Notes: a model not told the origin generated them from the letters alone. Positions 35,757 to 45,191 are shown, numbered from the stretch's first letter. The stretch is DNA of 50,472 nt from Bacteroidales bacterium (GCA_021738565.1 JAIPBT010000030.1:1-50472); one strand, 5' to 3'. A program made the numbers and translations.

Positions 35757-37133
35757 ATGGATCTCCCGTATACCGAACCCTATAAAATAAAAGCCGTTGA
35801 ACCCATACATCACAGCAACCGTGAACAGCGGGAAAGATGGATCAGGGAGGCACGGTACAACCTCTTTAATCTTCCAAGCGACCATGTATTCATTGACCTG
35901 CTTACAGATTCGGGCACCGGCGCCATGAGCCAGGACCAATGGGCCGCAATAATGACAGGTGATGAATCTTACGCGGGAAGCAGGTCATTTTATGAGCTAA
36001 AGGAGACCATAACCAGTATTACGGGTTTTGAATTCGTACTGCCGGCACACCAGGGACGTGCGGCAGAAAATGTCCTGTTTTCAACACTGATAAAGGAGGG
36101 TGATGTTGTTCCCGGAAATGCGCATTTTGACACAACCAAGGGGCACATTGAATTCAGGAAAGCCATGGCACTTGATTGCACGATCGACATTGCATCCGAC
36201 ACTGTTGCCTACCATCCCTTCAAGGGAAATCTCGACATAGACAAACTTGAGAAAGCTGTTAAAAAATATGGCAAACAGCGCATTCCCATGATCATCGCAA
36301 CAATTACCTGTAATTCAACCGGGGGTCAGCCGGTCAGTATGGAAAACCTCAGGCAGGTAAAGAATTTTGCAGACAGGCACGGAATACCTTTGTTCTATGA
36401 CGCTGCAAGGTTTGCAGAGAATGCATATTTCATAAAAACAAGAGAAAAGGAGTATGCTGAATTGCCTGTAATAGAGATCATACGGGAGATGTTCTCCCTC
36501 GCCGACGGGATGACGATGAGCAGCAAAAAGGACGGCCTGGTGAACATCGGGGGATTCCTGGCCATGAATGATGAAAAACTCTATAAAGAGGCATCCCGCT
36601 TCAGTATAATGTTCGAGGGGTTCCTCTCATACGGAGGGATGGCCGGACGTGATATGGCAGCTCTTGCTGCAGGATTGAAGGAAGCAGTGACCCTCGATTT
36701 CCTGGAAAGCAGGGTAAGGCAGGTGCATTACCTCGGAAATCTGCTTAAAAAATTCAACATACCTTTACAGGAACCATTTGGCGGACATGCCATATTCGTT
36801 AATGCCAGGAAGATGTTATCGGGTGTCCCGCAGGAGGAATACATCGCTCAGACCCTCGCGATTGAACTCTACCTTGAATCCGGTGTCAGGGCAGTTGAGA
36901 TAGGAACCCTGCTTGCTGACAGGCACCCTCAGACAAGGGAAGAAAGGTATCCTGCCCTCGAGATGGTCAGGCTTGCCATTCCCAGAAGGGTATACACCAA
37001 CAATCATATGGACTACATTGCTGCAGCATTGCAGAATATTTACCAACGCAGAGAAACAATAAGATCAGGATACAGGATCGTAAGTGAAGCCCCCATCATG
37101 AGGCACTTTACAGTTGAATTGGAACCGGCCTGA
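35757..37133 (+). CDS. tnaA: Tryptophanase
   Basis: A 458-residue PLP lyase that splits L-tryptophan into indole, pyruvate and ammonia. The PLP lysine is in MTMSSKKDGLVNIGG (Lys258 by alignment). The near relative tyrosine phenol-lyase differs at three substrate-pocket positions, and all three are the tryptophanase type here: Asp125 in HFDTTKGH (Thr in the lyase), Ile382 in VRAVEIG (Arg in the lyase), and His450 in MRHFT (Phe in the lyase). The comparison is from memory of the characterised enzymes. A leader of about 170 bases precedes it. The product indole may be a signal; pyruvate can enter the ferredoxin-linked pathway. Confidence 0.9.
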   Translation: MDLPYTEPYKIKAVEPIHHSNREQRERWIREARYNLFNLPSDHVFIDLLTDSGTGAMSQDQWAAIMTGDESYAGSRSFYELKETITSITGFEFVLPAHQGRAAENVLFSTLIKEGDVVPGNAHFDTTKGHIEFRKAMALDCTIDIASDTVAYHPFKGNLDIDKLEKAVKKYGKQRIPMIIATITCNSTGGQPVSMENLRQVKNFADRHGIPLFYDAARFAENAYFIKTREKEYAELPVIEIIREMFSLADGMTMSSKKDGLVNIGGFLAMNDEKLYKEASRFSIMFEGFLSYGGMAGRDMAALAAGLKEAVTLDFLESRVRQVHYLGNLLKKFNIPLQEPFGGHAIFVNARKMLSGVPQEEYIAQTLAIELYLESGVRAVEIGTLLADRHPQTREERYPALEMVRLAIPRRVYTNNHMDYIAAALQNIYQRRETIRSGYRIVSEAPIMRHFTVELEPA

Positions 37134-37155
37134 ACAATTGAATTCCTGCCGCGTC

Positions 37156-37227
37156 TTCGATATTGATACCGTGGAACCCTCATGTTATATTCATTCCCTG
37201 TTGCGAACGATAGTGCATGAGGGTTTC
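37156..37227 (-). repeat. Dispersed 72-bp repeat, copy 2 (inverted)
   Basis: The reverse complement matches 1-72 with about 6 differences in 71 bases. It has the same ATGAGGGT/ACCCTCAT inverted repeat. A further partial unit, GATGAAGGTTTCATTG at 37257-37272, echoes the end GCATGAGGGTTTCATT, so the array may have been longer. It lies between tnaA and the MATE gene. Confidence 0.85.
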
Positions 37228-37311
37228 ATTTGCAATCTCCTTTGTGAACGTTGGCGGATGAAGGTTTCATTGTAATTTCAAAATAAAAAACCGACATTTG
37301 TCCGCCGTAAT

Positions 37312-38652
37312 ATGAAAGACTTCACAACAGGAAGAATAGGTATCCAGATATTCAGATTCGCAGTTCCCATGCTTATCGGACAGATGTTCCAGCAGTTGTA
37401 TACATTTGTTGATCAAATCATTGTTGGAAATTTTCTGGGCAAGGAGGCACTTGCCGCCGTAGGTGCATCTTTCCCCATCATCTTTACACTCATTGCCCTG
37501 GTAATCGGTATTGCAAGCGGAGGGACCATTGTCATATCCCAGTTCTTCGGGGCAAAAGACTTTAGAATGGTCAAAAGGGCGATTGACACGCTGTTCATCA
37601 TGCTGTTTGCTGCCGCGATCATTTTGACCAGCATAGGCTTGCCGCTCATTGAAAAGATCTTTATATTGATGCAGCTTCCCGAAGAATTGATGGATATGGG
37701 GGTTTCCTATCTCTCCGTTTACCTTGGTGGGTTGATCCTGTTTTTCGGATACAACGGAGTCGCCGCGATCCTCAGAGGCCTGGGGGATTCCATTACACCC
37801 TTGTACTTTCTCATTCTTGCCACCGTTCTGAACATTGTACTGGACCTTATTTTTATTGTTGTTCTTGGATGGGGCGTTGAAGGAGCTGCATGGGCCACAC
37901 TGATCGCCCAGGGGGTCTCATTTTTCACAGCAGCAATCTACCTGAACAGAACACATGCACTGATAAAATTCAATATAAGAAAATTTGCATTCGACAAAAA
38001 AGTGTTCAGGGAGAGCATTCGGATCGGGCTTCCAACAGGCCTGCAACACACTTTCGTTGCCCTTGGGATGATGGCTCTCATGGGAATTGTAAACACCTTC
38101 GGGACCAATGTAACTGCAGCATACACTGCAGCAGGAAGGATTGACAGCCTTGCAGTGATCCCTGCAATGGTATTTGCACAGGCACTGGCTGCCTATGTGG
38201 GCCAGAACATGGGCGCCGGCAAGGTTGAGCGGGTGAGCAGGGGATTATGGACCACGTTGTTCATGTCGTCAATGGTCTCACTTGTTATGACTGCTGTTGT
38301 GATTATATTCAAATATCCCCTGATGGGATGGTTTACACAGGATGAAAATGTGATCAGGATCGGAGGGGATTACCTGACCATTGTGACCTCGTTTTACCTG
38401 ATATTTACATCGATGTTCATATTCGGTAGTGTAATGAGAGGAGCCGGGGATACACTCATTCCCATGTTCATTACATTATTTTCACTGTGGTTTGTTCGTA
38501 TACCTTTGGCTTACCTGTTAAGTCGCAATCTGGGTGAAACCGGTATCTGGTGGTCGATCCCCACAGGCTGGTCAATGGGGATGGTGCTCACCCTCATCTA
38601 TTATAAAATGGGCAGGTGGAAGAATAAGGTAGTCGTAAAAAAGACAGCCTGA
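37312..38652 (+). CDS. MATE-family efflux transporter
   Basis: A 446-residue inner-membrane protein with about twelve membrane segments in two similar halves, each beginning with a PMLIGQMFQQLYTFVDQIIVG-like or GLPTGLQHTFVALGMMAL-like helix. This is the MATE multidrug and toxic compound exporter pattern, driven by Na+ or H+. GNFLGKEALAAVGASFP and GQNMGAGK are typical family stretches. It follows tnaA, separated by the 72-bp repeat, so cotranscription is uncertain. Substrate unknown. Confidence 0.92.
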   Translation: MKDFTTGRIGIQIFRFAVPMLIGQMFQQLYTFVDQIIVGNFLGKEALAAVGASFPIIFTLIALVIGIASGGTIVISQFFGAKDFRMVKRAIDTLFIMLFAAAIILTSIGLPLIEKIFILMQLPEELMDMGVSYLSVYLGGLILFFGYNGVAAILRGLGDSITPLYFLILATVLNIVLDLIFIVVLGWGVEGAAWATLIAQGVSFFTAAIYLNRTHALIKFNIRKFAFDKKVFRESIRIGLPTGLQHTFVALGMMALMGIVNTFGTNVTAAYTAAGRIDSLAVIPAMVFAQALAAYVGQNMGAGKVERVSRGLWTTLFMSSMVSLVMTAVVIIFKYPLMGWFTQDENVIRIGGDYLTIVTSFYLIFTSMFIFGSVMRGAGDTLIPMFITLFSLWFVRIPLAYLLSRNLGETGIWWSIPTGWSMGMVLTLIYYKMGRWKNKVVVKKTA

Positions 38653-38747
38653 CATGGTAATTGGTTCATCCGCCACGAAAATAATCCCGGTAATCCACGG
38701 TCCGGGCATATTTATTACCTTTACCACGGACATAAAATAACAACGGA

Positions 38748-39617
38748 ATGCTTAAATCCATGACAGGATATGGGAAGGCCGAATGCCTGATGCCAACAAG
38801 AAAACTTACCATAGAGATTAAATCACTGAACAGCAAACAAATTGACACAAGTACCAGACTGCCCTCCATTTATAGAGAAAAAGAGCTGGAGATCAGACAG
38901 TTACTTGCAAGGGCGCTGGAAAGAGGAAAAATTGAATGTACCTTTCATTATGAGATAACGGAGGGAGCCGGAGTTGTGATCAACAAAAATGTTTTCAGAT
39001 ATTATATTGACCAGCTAAAGGATATTGCAGAGGAGAATAATCTGGATTCAGGTGACCTGCTTTCAGCAGTGGTCAGGTTACCGGATACAGTTGTATCTGA
39101 AAAATCCGGACCTGAGGCGGGAGAATGGAAACTGGTTAAAAAGGGAATACTTGATGCCCTTGAAGAATTGGATCAATTCAGGATCCAGGAAGGCGAGGCA
39201 CTTGAAAAAGACATTATTGAAAGTATCAAATTGATCGGGCAAAAGTTAACCCTTATTGAACCTTACGAAAATGACCGCGTCACCAGGATCAGGGATCGCA
39301 TAAGAACCAATTTGAGTGACCTTAAACTCGAGGAGAAGATCGATGAAAACCGTTTTGAACAGGAATTGCTTTATTATCTTGAAAAGCTTGACATCAATGA
39401 AGAAAAAGTAAGGCTCAAAAATCACCTTGATTATTTCATGGATATTCTTGGTAAAGGAAGTCCAAATGGAAAGAAGTTGGGTTTTATCAGCCAGGAGATA
39501 GGCCGTGAGATCAATACCCTGGGATCGAAAGCCAATCACTCAGAGATCCAGCGACTGATAATGGAGATGAAGGACGAACTGGAAAAAATTAAGGAACAGA
39601 TCCTGAATGTACTTTAG
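38748..39617 (+). CDS. YicC-family endoribonuclease-like protein
   Basis: A 289-residue protein of the YicC/YloC family. The N-terminus MLKSMTGYGKAECLM and the C-terminus GFISQEIGREINTLGSKANHSEIQRLIMEMKDELEKIKEQILNV (in outline) are the two conserved family blocks; the second, with QEIxREINTxxSKA, is diagnostic. Members have been reported as endoribonucleases acting on small RNAs and mRNAs. It is the first gene of a run yicC, gmk, nadD, a common gene order in Bacteroidetes and Firmicutes. Confidence 0.92.
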   Translation: MLKSMTGYGKAECLMPTRKLTIEIKSLNSKQIDTSTRLPSIYREKELEIRQLLARALERGKIECTFHYEITEGAGVVINKNVFRYYIDQLKDIAEENNLDSGDLLSAVVRLPDTVVSEKSGPEAGEWKLVKKGILDALEELDQFRIQEGEALEKDIIESIKLIGQKLTLIEPYENDRVTRIRDRIRTNLSDLKLEEKIDENRFEQELLYYLEKLDINEEKVRLKNHLDYFMDILGKGSPNGKKLGFISQEIGREINTLGSKANHSEIQRLIMEMKDELEKIKEQILNVL

Positions 39618-39669
39618 CCTGAATTATTCACGAATTGATCTGTTACGAAAAACTCATGAATAATTCAGG
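39618..39669 (+). promoter_or_regulatory. Perfect 13-bp hairpin between yicC and gmk
   Basis: CCTGAATTATTCA (39618-39630) pairs with TGAATAATTCAGG (39657-39669) around a 26-base loop. The stem starts right at the yicC stop codon and ends 21 bases before the gmk ATG. There is no T-run, so it is more likely a processing or stability element than a terminator. Confidence 0.45.
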
Positions 39670-39690
39670 TTAGATCATAAATTGAATGCT

Positions 39691-40263
39691 ATGACCGGAA
39701 AAATAATAATTTTTTCAGCTCCTTCCGGATCAGGAAAAACCACAATTGTGCACCACCTGCTTAAGGCAATGCCCGAACTTGCTTTCAGTGTATCCGCCAC
39801 TTCAAGAAAGCCAAGGAAGAATGAAAAGCAGGGTGTGGATTATTATTTCCTCACACCGGAAGATTTTAAAAAGCGGGTGCTCGAGGGTGCATTCCTTGAA
39901 TGGGAGGAGGTATATGACGGTCAATTTTACGGAACCCTTCGATCAGAGGTTGAGCAGCTCAGAATGAAAGGGAAACATATTGTTTTCGATATTGATGTTA
40001 AAGGCGGGATGAACCTTAAGAAGGAATTCGGAGATGATGCACTTGCAATTTTTGTGAAGTCTCCCGGGCTTGATGTCATGGAAGAACGTCTTCGCAAAAG
40101 GGGAACAGATTCCGGGAACCAGCTGAAAAAAAGGATAAGCAAAGCCGTCAGTGAAATATCTTATGCAGACCAGTTTGACAGGATCCTTGTGAATGAGGAC
40201 CTGCAGGATTCACTAAAAAAAGCAGAAAACCTGGTGAAGGAATTTATTAACTTTACATCATGA
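39691..40263 (+). CDS. gmk: Guanylate kinase
   Basis: Phosphorylates GMP (and dGMP) to GDP with ATP, an essential nucleotide step. The 190-residue protein starts MTGKIIIFSAPSGSGKTTIV with the P-loop SAPSGSGKTT, then shows SATSRKPRKNEKQGVDYYFL (GMP binding) and VFDIDVKGG. The frame is open from a TTG at 39682, but the ATG at 39691 fits the family N-terminus and is chosen. Its stop overlaps the nadD start (ATGA). Confidence 0.96.
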   Translation: MTGKIIIFSAPSGSGKTTIVHHLLKAMPELAFSVSATSRKPRKNEKQGVDYYFLTPEDFKKRVLEGAFLEWEEVYDGQFYGTLRSEVEQLRMKGKHIVFDIDVKGGMNLKKEFGDDALAIFVKSPGLDVMEERLRKRGTDSGNQLKKRISKAVSEISYADQFDRILVNEDLQDSLKKAENLVKEFINFTS

Positions 40264-40838
40264 TCAGAACCGGACTCTTTTTTGGATCTTTTAATCCGAT
40301 CCATATCGGTCACATGGCCATTGCAAACTACATGCTGGAGTTTTCTGAAATCGAGCACCTCTGGTTTGTCGTGAGTCCGCAAAACCCATTGAAGGAAAAG
40401 AGGTCTTTGCTGGCTGGTTATCACAGGCTGGAGCTTACAAGGCTTGCGGTCGATGATGACGACCGGTTCGATGTATCCGATATTGAGTTCAACATGCCCA
40501 AACCCTCTTACACCATTGATACATTAACCTACCTTGAAGAGAAGCATCCGAAGCGGGAATTCTTAATGATCATGGGGTCAGACGGGCTCAGGAATTTTCA
40601 CCGTTGGAAGAACGCATCTTTACTGCAGGAGAAATACCACCGGCTCGTTTATCCGAGACCCGGGATGACTTGTGATGAAATATCAACACACAGCAACATC
40701 ACATTAATGGATGCGCCGCTCATGGAGATCTCATCAAGTTTTATAAGGGATTCCATTAAGGAGGGGAAGGATGTAAAATACTTTCTGCCACCGAAAACAT
40801 ACCAGTACATCAAAGAGATGCATTTTTATGAAAAATGA
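40260..40838 (+). CDS. nadD: Nicotinate-nucleotide adenylyltransferase
   Basis: Joins ATP and nicotinate mononucleotide to make deamido-NAD in NAD synthesis. The 192-residue protein has the nucleotidyltransferase start GLFFGSFNPIHIGHMAIANY with the (H/T)xGH motif, then FVVSPQNPLKEK, LMIMGSDGLRNFHRWKN and ISSSFIRDSI, all typical of NadD. It overlaps gmk by four bases and is translationally coupled to it. Confidence 0.95.
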   Translation: MIRTGLFFGSFNPIHIGHMAIANYMLEFSEIEHLWFVVSPQNPLKEKRSLLAGYHRLELTRLAVDDDDRFDVSDIEFNMPKPSYTIDTLTYLEEKHPKREFLMIMGSDGLRNFHRWKNASLLQEKYHRLVYPRPGMTCDEISTHSNITLMDAPLMEISSSFIRDSIKEGKDVKYFLPPKTYQYIKEMHFYEK

Positions 40839-40892
40839 TGTAAATTCAATGGAACCAACAACCCTCGATACAACAATTAAACCCTATAAATC

Positions 40893-42320
40893 ATGAAAAA
40901 CATTGTAGTCACCATTTTACTGGCAGCGACACTGATCCTTTCCGGATGCAGAAGTGAGAAGGGGAACGTGCAATATGATCAGCCAAATATTATATTCATC
41001 ATGGCCGATGATTTGGGCTATGCCGATATTGGAGCATTCGGACAGAAGATCATTGAAACTCCCAGGCTGGATCAACTTGCTGAAGAAGGTATTATATTTA
41101 CCCGGCATTATGCCGGTAATACTGTATGTGCGCCATCAAGGTGCTCACTTATGACCGGAAAGCATCCGGGACATGCTTATGTCCGGGGAAATATGCAGTA
41201 TCCGCCGTCCGGACAACTTCCCCTTCCAGAAGGAACGGTTACAGTATCGACATTGCTGAAAAGTGCAGGGTACAAGACGGGGATGATTGGCAAATGGGGA
41301 CTGGGGAATATTGGCAACAGCGGTGATCCAGCCAATTTCGGTTGGGACTTTTATTACGGCTACCTCGACCAGGTACTGGCCCATAACTACTATCCGGAAT
41401 ACCTCATCCGGAATGGAAAAAAAGAATACCTGGACAATACGGTTAGGTACCTTTCAGACACACTCTGGCACAAGGGGCTTGGAAGTTATTCCACAGAAAA
41501 AAATACGTATTCCCACGATCTTTTTACCAGGGAAGCCATTGATTTTATTAAAACCAATCGCGAAGGACCGTTTTTCCTCTATCTGCCTTACACCATTCCC
41601 CATAACAACGGGGAGGCACCGAAGGATGAAAAACAGGAGGTTCCCGATTTCGGAAAATATACGAATCGTGCAGGGTGGAACAAAGAAACCAAAGGGTATG
41701 CTGCCATGATATCGCGGATGGACAGGGACATTGGCAGGATCATCCGTCTGCTTGAAGAACTGGAAATCGACAGCAAAACACTGGTCATATTCACGAGTGA
41801 TAACGGTCCCATGCCCGACCAGGTCTTTACAGATCTTTTCAACAGCAATGGTCCTTTCAGGGGTGGCAAAAGAGACATGTATGAAGGGGGGATCAGGGTG
41901 CCTCTCATAGCATGGTGGCCCGGCACAATTCAAGCCGGCACAACGTCAGATCACATCAGTGCATTTTGGGACTTCCTTCCTACTGCTTGCGAACTTGCCG
42001 GCACAGGAATTCCGGAAGATATGGATGGTATTTCGTATGTTCCTGCCTTGCTGGGAAAGAGACAGCGCGCGCATGATTTCCTTTATTGGGAATCCCCATT
42101 ACACGGATTTATGACTGCAGTCAGGACAGAAAACTGGAAAGCGGTTCAACCCGGTTTTGAGAGTCCGATTGAATTGTACAACCTTGAATCGGACGAGGGA
42201 GAACAAAACAACGTGGCTGACGATCACCCGGTTATCATGGAAAAAATTAAAACGACTATCAACGAGGCACATACCCCGTCAACGCATTTTCCAAGGCCGG
42301 ATGAATCTGCCGGGCTATAG
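40893..42320 (+). CDS. Type I sulfatase, predicted lipoprotein
   Basis: A 475-residue sulfatase. A lipoprotein signal ends at LILSGC (Cys19). The metal-binding start NIIFIMADDLGYADIGAFG is followed by the sulfatase signature CAPSRCSLMTGK at 79-90, where Cys79 must be oxidised to formylglycine; a GxxGKWGLG block (TGMIGKWG) and VIFTSDNGP come later. An anaerobic formylglycine-generating enzyme would be needed and is not in the window. The family suggests an arylsulfatase or a sulfated-polysaccharide enzyme; no carbohydrate-utilisation genes lie next to it, so the substrate is open. Convergent with the oxidoreductase operon. Confidence 0.9.
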   Translation: MKNIVVTILLAATLILSGCRSEKGNVQYDQPNIIFIMADDLGYADIGAFGQKIIETPRLDQLAEEGIIFTRHYAGNTVCAPSRCSLMTGKHPGHAYVRGNMQYPPSGQLPLPEGTVTVSTLLKSAGYKTGMIGKWGLGNIGNSGDPANFGWDFYYGYLDQVLAHNYYPEYLIRNGKKEYLDNTVRYLSDTLWHKGLGSYSTEKNTYSHDLFTREAIDFIKTNREGPFFLYLPYTIPHNNGEAPKDEKQEVPDFGKYTNRAGWNKETKGYAAMISRMDRDIGRIIRLLEELEIDSKTLVIFTSDNGPMPDQVFTDLFNSNGPFRGGKRDMYEGGIRVPLIAWWPGTIQAGTTSDHISAFWDFLPTACELAGTGIPEDMDGISYVPALLGKRQRAHDFLYWESPLHGFMTAVRTENWKAVQPGFESPIELYNLESDEGEQNNVADDHPVIMEKIKTTINEAHTPSTHFPRPDESAGL

Positions 42321-42340
42321 GAAGATTGTTCAGAAAAGGT

Positions 42341-42886
42341 TCACTTGGCTTCCCTGACAATTTCCATACCCCTTTGTATGGCTTTTTCATTGGCAGGGAT
42401 CAAATGATGGTGGCGTTCCGGCAGGGAATTTTTCAGACCCTTGATAACATTTTCAAGCTCTACAACAGGATTCACCTTGATGTATGCACCAAGCACAATC
42501 ATGTTGAATGTTATGGCAGAAGCCATTTTTGCAGCTTCTGATGCAGCTTCCACGACGAAAACGCGGATATCTTCCCTTTCAGGATGCCTGGTAATACCAT
42601 TGGGATCATAAATAAGCAATCCACCGGGTTTTACATTCGGTTCAAACTTATCAAGCGATTGCTGATTAAGTATGATGGCGGTATCATAGCTGTGCAGCAC
42701 CGGGGAACTTACCTTGTTGTCACTAAGGATAACGGTTACATTTGCTGTCCCACCGCGCATCTCCGGGCCATAAGAAGGCATCCAGCTAACTTCCTGTTCC
42801 TGCATGATTCCCGAATATGCCAGGATTTTACCCATTGAAAGAACTCCCTGTCCTCCGAATCCTGCTATGATGATTTCTTCAGTCAT
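42341..42886 (-). CDS. korC: 2-oxoacid:ferredoxin oxidoreductase, gamma subunit
   Basis: A 181-residue subunit with IIIAGFGGQGVLSMGKILAYSGIMQ at the N-terminus and SYGPEMRGGTANVTVILSD, the usual gamma-subunit signature. It forms part of the cytosolic complex that decarboxylates a 2-oxoacid with CoA and ferredoxin. Last gene of the four-gene operon, 25 bases after korB. The kor name assumes 2-oxoglutarate; the branched-chain (vor) alternative is equally open. Confidence 0.88.
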   Translation of the reverse strand: MTEEIIIAGFGGQGVLSMGKILAYSGIMQEQEVSWMPSYGPEMRGGTANVTVILSDNKVSSPVLHSYDTAIILNQQSLDKFEPNVKPGGLLIYDPNGITRHPEREDIRVFVVEAASEAAKMASAITFNMIVLGAYIKVNPVVELENVIKGLKNSLPERHHHLIPANEKAIQRGMEIVREAK

Positions 42887-42911
42887 ATTGCCTGTTTTTT
42901 TGACTTATGTA

Positions 42912-43709
42912 TTATACAAGGTCCTTCATCAGGTCCTTGACTATTTTGCCTTCAACTTTTATATCCCCGAGCGGATAAAAGGGAAACATATTTTCCTCCA
43001 TCCATTTGTTTGAATCGTTGGGAGTCATTTTCCAGCCTGAGTTGCAGTTTGATACAATTTCAATAAATGCCACTCCCATTTTCTCCTTTTGAACTTCGAA
43101 CGCCTTCCTGATGGCTTTCTTTGTTTTTCTCACATTCCCGGGCTTGTGAACAGCCTGGCGGGTGACAAAAGAGGTTCCCGGCAATTGAGCCACCAGTTCC
43201 GTGATCTTGATCGGGTGCCCCATGGTTTTGTAATCCCGCCCATACGGAGTGGTTGAAGATTTCATGCCTTCCAGCGTGGTAGGAGCCATCTGTCCGCCGG
43301 TCATCCCGTAAATGCCATTGTTGATAAAGAAAATGGCTATGTTTTCACCCCTGTTGCAGGCATGAATAGTTTCGGCTGTACCAATGGCAGCCAGGTCTCC
43401 GTCGCCCTGGTATGTGAATACGTATTTTTCGGGCCACAGCCTTTTAATCCCCGTGGCAACTGCAGGAGCCCGGCCATGAGCTGCCTGGGTCATGTCAATA
43501 TCCATAAAATCGTATGCAAGCACCGAACACCCCACGGGAGCTATGCCGATGGTATCCTGCTGGATATCCAGTTCTTCAACCACTTCCATGATCAGGTGAT
43601 GCACTGTACCGTGTCCGCAACCCGGACAATAGGAAAGGTTTGCATCTGTCATAAGCGGAGTGCGCTTATGCACAAGATTTTCCGGTTTAATTATTTCTTT
43701 GATGTCCAT
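42912..43709 (-). CDS. korB: 2-oxoacid:ferredoxin oxidoreductase, beta subunit (TPP-binding)
   Basis: A 265-residue subunit that holds thiamine pyrophosphate and the proximal iron-sulfur cluster. LSYCPGCGHGTVHH gives the two Cys of the cluster motif; YQGDGDLAAIGTAETIHACNRGENIAIFFINNGIYGMTGGQ (in outline) is the TPP motif GDGD...NN. Its start overlaps the stop codon of the alpha subunit by one base (TAATG). The substrate is a 2-oxoacid, 2-oxoglutarate or a branched-chain acid. Confidence 0.92.
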   Translation of the reverse strand: MDIKEIIKPENLVHKRTPLMTDANLSYCPGCGHGTVHHLIMEVVEELDIQQDTIGIAPVGCSVLAYDFMDIDMTQAAHGRAPAVATGIKRLWPEKYVFTYQGDGDLAAIGTAETIHACNRGENIAIFFINNGIYGMTGGQMAPTTLEGMKSSTTPYGRDYKTMGHPIKITELVAQLPGTSFVTRQAVHKPGNVRKTKKAIRKAFEVQKEKMGVAFIEIVSNCNSGWKMTPNDSNKWMEENMFPFYPLGDIKVEGKIVKDLMKDLV

Positions 43710-44779
43710 TAGTATCCTCCCATTAATTTTTCGTCAATAGCCTTCAGTATATCATCCGGAGTAAAGATCTTTCCACCCGGTGTACCGTAATGATAAACAG
43801 GAATGCGGCCGTTCACTGCAAGCTTCACATCCTCCACCATCTGTCCCGCGTTCAATTCAACGGATAGGATCCCTTTCACCTGCCTGGCAAATTTAGCAAT
43901 GACCTCCTCGGGGAAAGGGAAGAGTGTTATTGGCCTCAGCAGCCCCAGTTTCTTACCACTGCTTCTTGCTTCATCAACAGCCTTCTGGCAGATCCTTGCA
44001 CTGGAACCATAGGCCACCAAAAGGAATTCAGCATCGTCACAATCGAAGGTCTCATACATTATATCCTCCTTCATGCGCCTGTATTTTTCCTGCAACTTGA
44101 GGTTGTGCTGGTACTGTTTTTCAGGATCCAGGTTGAGGGAAGTTATGATGTTCCTCTCCCTCTCTTTTGTTTTTCCGGTTGTTACCCAACTCTGATCAAA
44201 GCTTGTCACCCGCTCTTTCTGCTCCGGAAATTCCACTTTTTCCATCATCTGACCGATCAGTCCGTCCGATAAAATCAAGGCAGGGTTCCTGTATTTGAAG
44301 GCCAGCTCCAGACCCTTGTCAACAAAATCAGCCATTTCCTGGACAGAAGCCGGGGCCAGCACGATCAGCCTGTAATCGCCATGTCCGCCTCCTTTTGTAG
44401 ACTGAAAATAATCGGCCTGTGATGGCTGAATGGTGCCAAGTCCGGGACCTCCGCGAACGACATTAACGATCAGGCAGGGCAGTTCGGCGCCTGCAATATA
44501 GCTGATCCCTTCCTGTTTCAAGCTGATTCCGGGACTTGAAGATGAGGTCATCACCTTCTTTCCTGTTCCGGCTGCACCATAGACCATGTTAATTGCGGCA
44601 ATCTCACTTTCTGCCTGAAGCACAACCATTCCGGTCCGCTCCTCCGGTCGCTGAAGCGTAAGGTACTCCAGCACTTCCGACTGTGGCGTGATCGGATAAC
44701 CGAAATATGCATCAACACCCGCAAGGATCGCAGCTTCGGCGATTGCCTCATTTCCTTTCATTAATCGTAATTCTCCCAT
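43709..44779 (-). CDS. korA: 2-oxoacid:ferredoxin oxidoreductase, alpha subunit
   Basis: A 356-residue subunit with the pyrimidine-binding half of the TPP site. LRLMKGNEAIAEAAILAGVDAYFGYPITPQSEVLEYL is the family start (in outline). MTSSSSPGISLKQEGISYIAGAELPCLIVNVVRGGPGLGTIQPSQADYF continues the domain, and RPITLFPFPEE is near the end. Bacteroidetes homologues are often named VorB (3-methyl-2-oxobutanoate). The next gene upstream, 15 bases away, is the ferredoxin-like delta subunit. Confidence 0.92.
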   Translation of the reverse strand: MGELRLMKGNEAIAEAAILAGVDAYFGYPITPQSEVLEYLTLQRPEERTGMVVLQAESEIAAINMVYGAAGTGKKVMTSSSSPGISLKQEGISYIAGAELPCLIVNVVRGGPGLGTIQPSQADYFQSTKGGGHGDYRLIVLAPASVQEMADFVDKGLELAFKYRNPALILSDGLIGQMMEKVEFPEQKERVTSFDQSWVTTGKTKERERNIITSLNLDPEKQYQHNLKLQEKYRRMKEDIMYETFDCDDAEFLLVAYGSSARICQKAVDEARSSGKKLGLLRPITLFPFPEEVIAKFARQVKGILSVELNAGQMVEDVKLAVNGRIPVYHYGTPGGKIFTPDDILKAIDEKLMGGY

Positions 44780-44794
44780 GAGATTATATTGATT

Positions 44795-45019
44795 TTAAGC
44801 TTTTACCCTGTATACAGTAATAACGCCATCAGGACATACAATTGCGCAGTTTGCACACCCGGTACAACTCTCCGGATCCTTCATAAATGCATAATGGTAA
44901 CCCTTTCCGTTTACCTCTTTCGACATTCCTATGGTGTCTGAAGGACAATTCACCAAACATACCTCACAACCTTTGCACCTTTCGGTGTCCACAACTATTG
45001 CGCCTCGCATTTTTGCCAT
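44795..45019 (-). CDS. korD: 2-oxoacid:ferredoxin oxidoreductase, delta subunit (2[4Fe-4S])
   Basis: A 74-residue ferredoxin-like subunit with two cluster motifs, CKGCEVCLVNC (Cys15, 18, 21, 25) and CTGCANCAIVC (Cys52, 55, 58, 62), each followed by Pro at or near the fourth Cys. It carries electrons from the catalytic core to ferredoxin. It is the first gene of the operon delta, alpha, beta, gamma. A possible promoter lies in the A/T-rich 45020-45190 stretch; a MITE-like element separates that from the aminotransferase upstream. Confidence 0.9.
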   Translation of the reverse strand: MAKMRGAIVVDTERCKGCEVCLVNCPSDTIGMSKEVNGKGYHYAFMKDPESCTGCANCAIVCPDGVITVYRVKA

Positions 45020-45191
45020 AACTGATTATTTTAAGATCTTCATTATTTACTTCCTCTCTTCTGCCTTATGTATAAAAGTCCCTGCACAATTTATCCGGCA
45101 AAGTATGGATAACAGCACGATTTTAAAAAAAAGTTATCCCCATATTAAATGATTTATCCCAAATTCTCCCCAATTTAGAAAAAGTTTTAAT
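45020..45191. promoter_or_regulatory. Upstream region of the korDABC operon
   Basis: No gene. The minus strand is A/T-rich. It reads ATACTTTGC around 45100-45108, a loose match to the TAnnTTTG box. Two TTATCCC words (45127 and 45152) could be half-sites of a regulator. Nothing firmer is visible. Confidence 0.3.

Noticed and set aside
35757-37133. Tyrosine phenol-lyase instead of tryptophanase
   Set aside because: All three discriminating positions (Asp125, Ile382, His450) are the tryptophanase type.
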